This document shows, one piece after another, positions 1-5,075 of a stretch of DNA of 15,529 bases. This DNA is from Crenothrix polyspora (GTDB taxonomy: Bacteria > Pseudomonadota > Gammaproteobacteria > Methylococcales > Methylomonadaceae): NCBI GenBank assembly GCA_945903675.1, contig CAMDOP010000042.1, forward strand, positions 1 to 15,529, given 5' to 3'. A model generated the notes under the pieces. That model saw nothing but the letters and a program-made list of their open reading frames with translations. It did no database searches and was not told the DNA's origin. Position 1 is the first letter of the stretch. Each line of letters opens with the position of its first letter. The position numbers were made by a program, and so were the translations under genes.

Positions 1-37
1 TAATTAAATAAAATCAATTATAACTTGACAAGGATGT

Positions 38-74
38 GTCTTAATCCCTTCTTAATCAGGGCGTTGGTTCTTAA
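38..74 (-). repeat. CRISPR repeat copy 1
   Basis: Consensus 37-bp repeat, identical to the copy at 109-145. Its hairpin arms are CCCT at 46-49 and AGGG at 58-61 (+ strand coordinates). Preceded by a putative 34-bp spacer at 4-37. Confidence 0.95.
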
Positions 75-108
75 TCAGTACAAATCGCAACTATTAAATT
101 GTAACCAA

Positions 109-145
109 GTCTTAATCCCTTCTTAATCAGGGCGTTGGTTCTTAA
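109..145 (-). repeat. CRISPR repeat copy 2
   Basis: Consensus 37-bp repeat, identical to the copy at 38-74. It is flanked by spacers at 75-108 (34 bp) and 146-178 (33 bp). Confidence 0.95.
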
Positions 146-178
146 AGTAATTTAGTCAAACATCACGCAGGGCAAAAA

Positions 179-215
179 GTCTTAATCCCTTCTTCATCAG
201 GGCGTTGGTTCTTAA
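179..215 (-). repeat. CRISPR repeat copy 3, variant, next to the leader
   Basis: Matches the consensus except for C in place of A at 195, in the loop, so the hairpin is intact. No further repeat follows to the right. In the minus-strand reading this is the leader-proximal repeat. A variant terminal repeat is more often the leader-distal one, so this single base is a weak argument against the orientation chosen here. Confidence 0.93.
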
Positions 216-240
216 GCCTCAGGTCTTTTTCAGGCTTTAA

Positions 241-253
241 AATCAATAGGTTA
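241..253 (+). promoter_or_regulatory. Candidate IHF binding site in the leader
   Basis: AATCAATAGGTTA is a perfect match to the IHF consensus WATCAANNNNTTR. It lies 25 bp from the edge of the first repeat. In type I-E systems IHF bends the leader at a comparable distance so that Cas1-Cas2 can recognise the integration site. A second, imperfect match (AATCAATCTAGTG) begins at 310. The consensus is short and the region AT-rich, so chance occurrence is possible, but the position is fitting. Confidence 0.45.
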
Positions 254-309
254 AAATGGTGTCTGCCAAGTTTTTTCATAGTTAAAAAGTTATCTTGTTA
301 AAAAGCATA

Positions 310-338
310 AATCAATCTAGTGATTAGCAATCAACTAG
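310..338. repeat. Palindrome cluster in the leader
   Basis: CTAGTGATT at 317-325 pairs with AATCA-A-CTAG at 329-338, a near-perfect inverted repeat with a 3-base loop and one bulged A. An extra AATCA at 310-314 can pair with the same TGATT (321-325), so the site holds alternating AATCA/TGATT half-sites around CTAG. This could be an operator or a leader anchor for integration. The function is not known. Confidence 0.4.
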
Positions 339-402
339 GCGAAAGATTATTACATGGTTTTCTAAAATTGACAGTATGTAGTTGCAATTTGCAAGCACAG
401 AA

Positions 403-423
403 AGCCCTTTTTTAATAAAGGCT
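403..423. repeat. Short bulged hairpin before cas2
   Basis: AGCCCTTT (403-410) pairs with AAAGGCT (417-423) with one bulged C and a 6-base loop. No U-run follows the stem on either strand, so it is not a convincing intrinsic terminator. It may be an mRNA leader hairpin or have no role. Confidence 0.25.
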
Positions 424-503
424 ATGGTATCAGCAGCTTTTTGTAAAAGTTGACAAGCTTGCCAACTAACTCAAAAAGCACATCGTTTGTTAAGCTTCAA
501 CTC

Positions 504-788
504 ATGAAAAATAGACAACTTTATTTAGCCGCTTATGACATCTCTTGTAGCCGACGCTTGCGTAAAGCTTTGTATCTATTGCGTGGTTATGCTTCGGGCG
601 GACAAAAATCGGTGTTTGAATGTTTTTTAACGCCGGCTGAAAAAGCCCAGGTTTTGGAGTCTATGCGTTTGATTATTGATCCGTTGGAAGATCGCTTCAT
701 TTTATTACGCTTAAGTGGTGCCAAACAAATTCAGACCTTGGGTAAAGCGGTCTCTCCCCAAGACGGTTCATTTTTTTATGTGGGGTAG
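504..788 (+). CDS. cas2: Cas2, first copy
   Basis: A 94-residue protein of normal Cas2 size. Cas2 dimers bridge two Cas1 dimers in the spacer-integration complex. The N-terminus has the family's first beta strand, LYLAAYDIS, with the conserved metal-site Asp12. The C-terminal part has QTLGK, P-x-D and a final F-x-x-G, which recur in the second Cas2 at 2507, so the two look like members of one subfamily. I chose ATG 504 because Cas2 proteins begin just before this strand. The in-frame TTG at 450 would add an 18-residue low-complexity extension. No strong ribosome-binding site precedes ATG 504. The stop lies 3 bases before cas1, so the two genes are co-transcribed. Confidence 0.9.
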   Translation: MKNRQLYLAAYDISCSRRLRKALYLLRGYASGGQKSVFECFLTPAEKAQVLESMRLIIDPLEDRFILLRLSGAKQIQTLGKAVSPQDGSFFYVG

Positions 789-791
789 GAC

Positions 792-1754
792 ATGAGTAGT
801 TTGTATTTGGATAGAAAAAACGTAAGTATTAAGTTAGATGGGCAAACCTTGGCCTTATATGAGCTAGGCGAAAAAAAAGGTACCGTGCCTTTGCATTTAT
901 TAGAGCGAATCGTGCTAAGAGGCAATGTGCAATTAGAAAGCCGAGTGCTGGGGGCATTGACTGAACGGCATATTGGGTTGATCGTGTTGTCGGGGCGTAA
1001 TACCGAAGCCACGGCGATGTTGGCGGCCCACTCACATGGCGATGCCTCGCGGCGCTTGGGTCAGTATCAGTTAAGTTTAGATGATGACTTGCGCAGGCCC
1101 TTGGCGCGCTGGTTAGTGTTAGTTAAAGTGCGTGCGCAACAGCGACTTTTAAGTGAGGCCTTGGCGGCACGCGCTGACTTACGCTATCCCTTAACAACAG
1201 CCTTACAAACCTTAACTAATATCATTGGGCTGTTACGAGAAGATACACAAGTGTTTACATTAGCCAGTTTGCGTGGCTATGAAGGTGCAGCAGCGGCGGC
1301 ACACTTTAGTGGTTATGTGCATTTATTTGCCGAGTCGTTACAATTTAATGGCCGCAAAAAGAGGCCGCCACCTGATCCGGTTAATGTGTGCTTGTCCTTA
1401 GGATATACCTTGTTACATTACGATGCAGTTAGGGCTTGTCATACCGTGGGTTTGGATGCCATGCTGGGTTTTTTTCATGATGTTAGTTTTGGTCGGGAAT
1501 CGTTAGCTTGTGATTTTATGGAACCGTTAAGGCCGTTAATGGATCGCTGGGTCTGGCAGTTATTTAAAGACCGGCAGTTAAGGCCCGAGCATTTCAGTAG
1601 CGATGTGGGTGGACGTTGCCAGATGAATAAAGCCGGTCGGCAGATTTTTTATGGTTTTTATGAGTCGCAAGCAGGACCAGCAAGGCGCTTGCTACGCCGT
1701 TATGGTTATGGCTTGGCTAAACACTATCAAGCGCTTAATAAGATCGCCGTTTAG
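792..1754 (+). CDS. cas1: Cas1 integrase, catalytically complete
   Basis: A 320-residue Cas1, of usual length. It is the metal-dependent integrase that joins new spacers to the leader-repeat junction. An N-terminal beta domain (about residues 1-80) precedes the helical catalytic domain. The catalytic set is visible: Glu164 in RGYEGAAAA, His229 in LGFFHD, and Asp241 and Glu244 in LACDFMEPLRP, after the typical GLDAMLGF turn. GGGG at 782-785 is a good ribosome-binding site for ATG 792. It follows the first cas2 by 3 bases, and a second, degenerate cas1-like gene follows within 10 bases. There is no fused reverse transcriptase or Cas6 domain, unlike some type III Cas1 proteins. Confidence 0.97.
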   Translation: MSSLYLDRKNVSIKLDGQTLALYELGEKKGTVPLHLLERIVLRGNVQLESRVLGALTERHIGLIVLSGRNTEATAMLAAHSHGDASRRLGQYQLSLDDDLRRPLARWLVLVKVRAQQRLLSEALAARADLRYPLTTALQTLTNIIGLLREDTQVFTLASLRGYEGAAAAAHFSGYVHLFAESLQFNGRKKRPPPDPVNVCLSLGYTLLHYDAVRACHTVGLDAMLGFFHDVSFGRESLACDFMEPLRPLMDRWVWQLFKDRQLRPEHFSSDVGGRCQMNKAGRQIFYGFYESQAGPARRLLRRYGYGLAKHYQALNKIAV

Positions 1755-1763
1755 GCATTGCTT

Positions 1764-2507
1764 ATGCGACCTTTATATATTGATGGTGTAACGGGGTGTC
1801 GGGTGGTGTTAGATGAGCCGGCCTTACGCATCATCATGCCAGAGAAGGCAGATCAGTTATTTCCCTTGTCGCGCCTATCTCGTGTGGTTTGTAAAGGTAT
1901 CGTGGAATGGTCGATGTCTGCCATGCTGGCTTGTGCCGATGCTGGTATTAATCTAATCTTTTTACACAAAAATGGGGAGCTTAGAGCGCGTTGGTTAGCG
2001 ACAGGCACTGAACGTCAATCATTAACGCAACGCTTGGTCGATTTGTTGTCGCGGGCTGATGGCTTGCAACGTTACGATAACTGGTATTTATCTATGCAAA
2101 AGCTAGCTGCGCGCAGTTTTGCTAGAAAGCAGGGCTTAGCTGATTGGCGGGAGATTTCTATTAACGAGTTACAAGGCTTGGTTAATGACAGTTTAGGCGA
2201 GCTAGAGCACTATCGAGCCAAGTTAATGCTCAGTATTGTCCATAGTGAATTGTTGGTGTTATTAATTGATGCCGGTTTTAGTGGTGATGACGAGGCACTT
2301 AGTTCTAATGAGTTAGATTTAGCAGCAGATTTAAGTCAATTATTACTGTGGTATTTTTATCCGTTTTTATTAAGCGCAGATAGTACCGAGCACGAACAAG
2401 ACTTTGCGGTCATGGCCGCTTTGTATCAAGAACATGAAGATCGCTGTTATTTATTAGTCAGAAGTATCTTAAGTAAATTACAACAGTTTTTATTGGCGAT
2501 AAGTTAA
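1764..2507 (+). CDS. Cas1-like protein lacking the catalytic motifs
   Basis: A 247-residue protein whose first 80-90 residues match the Cas1 beta domain: PLYIDG start, LFPLSRLSRVV, a hydrophobic strand with AMLACADAGINLIFL, then a basic turn. The rest is helical, and SELLVLLIDAGF followed by ELDLAADLSQLL resembles a shrunken Cas1 catalytic domain. The G-x-E-G motif and the LGF-x-H motif are missing, so I expect no integrase activity. It is about 70 residues shorter than the neighbouring Cas1. I chose ATG 1764; an in-frame TTG at 1758 would add two residues. It shares one base with the next cas2 (TAATG), implying translational coupling. It may be a structural partner in a Cas1-Cas1-like-Cas2 complex or a regulator of integration. 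Family assignment is fairly sure, role is not. Confidence 0.75.
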   Translation: MRPLYIDGVTGCRVVLDEPALRIIMPEKADQLFPLSRLSRVVCKGIVEWSMSAMLACADAGINLIFLHKNGELRARWLATGTERQSLTQRLVDLLSRADGLQRYDNWYLSMQKLAARSFARKQGLADWREISINELQGLVNDSLGELEHYRAKLMLSIVHSELLVLLIDAGFSGDDEALSSNELDLAADLSQLLLWYFYPFLLSADSTEHEQDFAVMAALYQEHEDRCYLLVRSILSKLQQFLLAIS

Positions 2508-2818
2508 TGGCCGATAATCAAGCCCATCTGTATTTAGTGGCTTATGATATTGCTAACCCCAAACGTTTGGCGCGTGTGCATAGTGTGTTAAAAAAGCAGG
2601 GTTTGCCCTTGCAGTATTCTGTCTTTACGGTGGTGATTAAACGTAAAGCCTTGCTGCGCTTGATGTCGGTGTTGGTGGGCTTGATACATCCTGGGCAAGA
2701 CGATATCCGTTGTTATCGTTTACCCAGCACGACAGATATGCAGACTTTGGGGAAACAACTGTTTCCTAAGGATGTGCTGTTGTTTACTAATGGCATTAAT
2801 TGCTTATTGAGTGGTTGA
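2507..2818 (+). CDS. cas2: Cas2, second copy
   Basis: A 103-residue Cas2-fold protein. The first strand LYLVAYDIA carries the conserved Asp14, and QYSVFTVVIKRK matches the Cas2 segment where QxSVFE is usual. The tail shares TLGK, P-K-D and F-x-x-G with the first Cas2 at 504. Its ATG overlaps the stop of the cas1-like gene by one base (TAATG), so the two are probably translated together and the products may pair. Two Cas2 proteins in one adaptation operon suggest a Cas2 heterodimer, or one complex per Cas1 type. It is the last gene before a 200-bp gap with a REP-like element. Confidence 0.88.
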   Translation: MADNQAHLYLVAYDIANPKRLARVHSVLKKQGLPLQYSVFTVVIKRKALLRLMSVLVGLIHPGQDDIRCYRLPSTTDMQTLGKQLFPKDVLLFTNGINCLLSG

Positions 2819-2838
2819 AGTATGTAATGAATGTTTTA

Positions 2839-2944
2839 TTGTGGGAGCGGATTTAGTTCGTAGGTCGGGCACAGGTTTTTCGTGCCAGGCCTATATCATT
2901 CGTACTAACTGTCGGCCAACGATAAAACTGTTACCCGATCTACG
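2839..2944. repeat. REP/MITE-like palindromic element
   Basis: The 200-bp gap between cas2 and cas6 holds TTGTGGGAGCGGATTT (2839-2854), which resembles the widespread gammaproteobacterial REP sequence (TGTGGGAGCG...). Next comes an imperfect 16-17-bp inverted repeat, with CGTAGGTCGGGCACAG at 2859-2874 and its partner CTGTTACCCGATCTACG at 2928-2944. Inside is a small hairpin, GGCAC (2868-2872) with GTGCC (2882-2886). It is probably a dispersed non-coding element that could form an mRNA structure between the adaptation and effector genes. I found no clear target-site duplication. The AT-rich remainder to 3018 presumably carries the cas6 promoter, but I see no convincing boxes. Confidence 0.5.
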
Positions 2945-3018
2945 TTAATTTATTGAATTTATTGCCGATATTTACGTTAGTTGTTAGAGTGGTAAAACAA
3001 AAATAAGGAATAGCATTA

Positions 3019-3972
3019 GTGTCATTGATTTTACAGCCGATTATCGCTATCAAAACCTACCGATTTTATTTTAAAACGGAAAGTGCCGCACGCTTACCCA
3101 TTTTCGCAGGTTCTGCGTGGCGTGGGGCATTGGGGCATGCTTTAAAAAAGACGGTCTGTGTGGTGCGTAATCAACCTTGCCAGCAGTGTTTGTTAAAAAA
3201 TGCTTGTGCTTATAGTATCGTTTTTGAAACACCACCGCCAAGCAACACCGAAAAAATGCGTAACTACACCGCAGCACCTCATCCTTTTGTGCTGCATTTT
3301 CCGCTGACTGCCAGTCAGTCTGAAACCGATTATCAGTTTGATGTGATTTTGTTTGGGCATGGCCAGCGCTATTTACCTTATCTTGTTCATGCTTTAAAAA
3401 CAGCAGGACAGCTGGGCATCGGCGGCCATAGGCAAGTGTTTGATTTAGTCAAAGTGGATGACATTAATCAACACGGGAAGGCGCAAGTGTTGTATGAGCA
3501 AGAACAACTTAACCCGCAACTACCCGCCGAAGCTATCGAATTACCGTCCATACCACAGCACCTTAAGCTAAGCTTTCATACGCCTTTGCGCCTTAGCCAA
3601 GCGAATAAGAACATCAGGGCGGCTGATTTTAATTTTGGGGTGTTTTTTAATACTTTATTAAGACGGCAGTCTATGATCAGTTATTTTCATAGCGATATCC
3701 CGTTAGAGATCGATTTTGCGGCCTTAACCACCAAAGCTAGAACAGTGCAATTGAGTGCAGCACAGTTGGATTGGTTTGATTGGACGCGTTATTCGTCAAG
3801 GCAAGAAACCGAAATAAGCATGGGCGGTTTAGTGGGCACGGTTGAATTAGCTGGACATGATTTAGCCGAATTTTGGCCTTATTTATGGTTAGGGCAATGG
3901 ACGCATGTCGGTAAAGGCACCAGTATGGGCATGGGTGCTTATACGATTGAAAGCTTAGCGGTTTCTGCATGA
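3019..3972 (+). CDS. cas6: Cas6 pre-crRNA endoribonuclease
   Basis: A 317-residue RAMP-fold endoribonuclease that cuts the repeat RNA on the 3' side of its hairpin, which here would leave the 8-nt tag ATTAAGAC. Visible features are an N-terminal strand, then FAGSAWRGALGHALK (29-43) and a putative zinc knuckle of four cysteines (Cys47, Cys54, Cys57, Cys63), typical of the larger Cas6 group found with type III systems. The glycine-rich C-terminal loop VGKGTSMGMGAY (297-308) is the RAMP signature. The start is GTG 3019, preceded by AAGGAA at 3005-3010 with good spacing. It ends in an ATGA overlap with the next gene. The catalytic residue cannot be assigned from sequence alone; His40 is a candidate. 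I found no RT or Cas1 fusion. Confidence 0.88.
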   Translation: MSLILQPIIAIKTYRFYFKTESAARLPIFAGSAWRGALGHALKKTVCVVRNQPCQQCLLKNACAYSIVFETPPPSNTEKMRNYTAAPHPFVLHFPLTASQSETDYQFDVILFGHGQRYLPYLVHALKTAGQLGIGGHRQVFDLVKVDDINQHGKAQVLYEQEQLNPQLPAEAIELPSIPQHLKLSFHTPLRLSQANKNIRAADFNFGVFFNTLLRRQSMISYFHSDIPLEIDFAALTTKARTVQLSAAQLDWFDWTRYSSRQETEISMGGLVGTVELAGHDLAEFWPYLWLGQWTHVGKGTSMGMGAYTIESLAVSA

Positions 3973-5063
3973 CGGTAAAGTCCATTTTGTTAGCTGTCAC
4001 CGGCTTAACGCCACAAGTGCTAACAGAAACTTTATATGCTTTGCATCAGCAAGGCCAAGTCATGCCTATCCAAATCCATATTTTAACCACGGCGGAAGGT
4101 TATGAACGCGCACGTTTGACCTTAATCAACGACGGCTGGTTGCCACGTTTTTATGAAGATTATGCGCTAGCGATGCCTGAGTTTACCGAGCAGCATATTC
4201 ATATTTTGCGGCAGGCGAATGGCGAGTCTTTAGTGGATATTCGTACCCAAACCGATAATCAAGCTATGGCCGATGCCATTACCGAATGGATTAGGTGCTT
4301 AACCGCTGATCCTGAAACAGCGCTGCATGTATCTATCGCCGGTGGTCGTAAAACTATGGGTTTTTATGCCGGTTATGCTTTGTCGTTGTATGGCCGTATG
4401 CAAGATTGTTTAAGTCATGTGTTGGTATCGGCTGAGTATGAATCACATCCTGAGTTTTATTATCCTACGCCATATTCGCAAGTTATTTATGGCAATGATC
4501 GAACTCGTAAACCTTTAGACACCCAAAATGCGCAAGTGATGATTGCGGATATTCCTTTTGTGCGTTTGCGTCATGGTTTAGATGAGGCTTTATTACAAGG
4601 CCAAAGTAGTTTTAGCCAAACTGTTTCCAAAGCCCAGCTAGCCTTAGGCCCCGCGCAGTTAAGCATTGATTTAAAACAGTGTTGTGTGACAGCGCATGAT
4701 ACCGTTATTAAATTAACACCCGCCGATCTTGCTTTTTATAGTTGGTTAATTAAACGCCAACTAGCTAAGCAAGTGTTACTCACCTGCCCTAATGAGGGCG
4801 CACCAGAATTAGAGTATGCCGAGCAGTATTTAGTTGAGTACGGCTTTATTAAAGGTGAGCTAGGCGCGACCGATAGAACCTTAAACGCTTTGCAAGTCGG
4901 TATGAGCAAAGCTTTTTTTGAACAACGGAAATCCAGAATTAATAACAAATTACAGCAAACCCTAGCACAAGCCAGTAGCTCTTATTTGATTAGTGCGGTG
5001 GGTAAAAGGCCGCTGACAAGGTATCAAATAAGTTTGAAAACAGAACAGATTGACTATTTATAG
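3969..5063 (+). CDS. CARF protein of the Cas_NE0113 family (putative ring nuclease, with winged-helix-like C-terminus)
   Basis: A 364-residue member of the family often annotated as CRISPR ring nuclease Csm6 or NE0113. The start motif LLAVTGLTPQVLTETLYAL (7-25) is characteristic. The CARF ligand loop IAGGRKTMG (GGRKTM at 125-130) should bind cyclic oligoadenylate. No HEPN R-x4-H motif is present, so it is not a Csm6 RNase in the usual sense. After about residue 240 the pattern KLTPADLAFYSWL (248-260), then SRINNKL (322-328) and YLISAVGKRPLTRYQISL (about 339-356), looks like an OmpR-type winged helix. It may therefore sense the messenger and bind DNA, or degrade the messenger and end the response. 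ATG 3969 overlaps the cas6 stop (ATGA). csm1 follows after 12 bases. Family fairly certain, activity uncertain. Confidence 0.8.
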   Translation: MTVKSILLAVTGLTPQVLTETLYALHQQGQVMPIQIHILTTAEGYERARLTLINDGWLPRFYEDYALAMPEFTEQHIHILRQANGESLVDIRTQTDNQAMADAITEWIRCLTADPETALHVSIAGGRKTMGFYAGYALSLYGRMQDCLSHVLVSAEYESHPEFYYPTPYSQVIYGNDRTRKPLDTQNAQVMIADIPFVRLRHGLDEALLQGQSSFSQTVSKAQLALGPAQLSIDLKQCCVTAHDTVIKLTPADLAFYSWLIKRQLAKQVLLTCPNEGAPELEYAEQYLVEYGFIKGELGATDRTLNALQVGMSKAFFEQRKSRINNKLQQTLAQASSSYLISAVGKRPLTRYQISLKTEQIDYL

Positions 5064-5075
5064 GAACCCAACAGC

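Larger units (their letters stand above)
1..215 (-). CRISPR. CRISPR array (type III-A), leader-proximal end; continues left of the window
   Basis: Three 37-bp direct repeats lie at 38-74, 109-145 and 179-215, separated by spacers of 34 bp (75-108) and 33 bp (146-178). On the + strand each repeat starts GTCTTAATCCCT and ends GTTGGTTCTTAA. Bases 1-3 (TAA) fit the end of a further repeat, which would make 4-37 a 34-bp spacer, so the array very likely extends left. The third repeat differs at one base, C instead of A at 195, inside the hairpin loop. On the minus strand the repeat folds as CCCT-8-nt loop-AGGG and is followed by exactly eight bases, ATTAAGAC, which resembles the usual Cas6-generated 5' tag (ATTGAAAC type). 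I therefore read the array as transcribed leftwards, with the leader on its right next to the cas genes. Confidence 0.95.
216..450 (-). promoter_or_regulatory. Putative CRISPR leader
   Basis: AT-rich, gene-free stretch between the array and the first cas2, which starts at 504. The hairpin/tag orientation of the repeats places the leader here, with the array promoter firing leftwards. It contains an IHF-consensus match (241-253), a palindrome cluster (310-338), two tandem TTGCAA palindromes (382-387 and 389-394) and a bulged hairpin (403-423). I could not pick out a convincing -35/-10 pair on the minus strand. The rightward promoter for cas2-cas1 should also lie in or just after this stretch. 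TTGACA occurs on the + strand at 368-373 and 450-455, but neither has a good -10 at normal spacing. Confidence 0.6.

Noticed and set aside
216..236. AGCCT...AGGCT hairpin next to the array as an array terminator
   Set aside because: The stem is only 5 bp with a 12-base loop and just three T residues after it, and the orientation evidence places the leader here.
368..480. TTGACA boxes at 368-373 and 450-455 as sigma70 promoters for cas2-cas1
   Set aside because: No acceptable -10 hexamer lies 16-18 bases downstream of either (GCAAGC and AAAAAG stand there).
450..503. TTG start for the first cas2, adding 18 residues
   Set aside because: The extension is Ser/Thr/Lys-rich and unlike Cas2, which begins just before its first beta strand. 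ATG 504 gives normal length.
776..1035. Minus-strand open frames opposite cas1
   Set aside because: They lie wholly within the well-supported cas1 gene, lack ribosome-binding sites and resemble nothing known.
1758..1763. TTG start for the cas1-like gene
   Set aside because: ATG 1764 is two codons later, fits the family start (PLYIDG), and has AGG at normal distance.
3969..5063. Calling this protein a HEPN-type Csm6 RNase
   Set aside because: Although databases may label the family Csm6, I find no R-x4-H motif, and the C-terminus looks like a winged helix.
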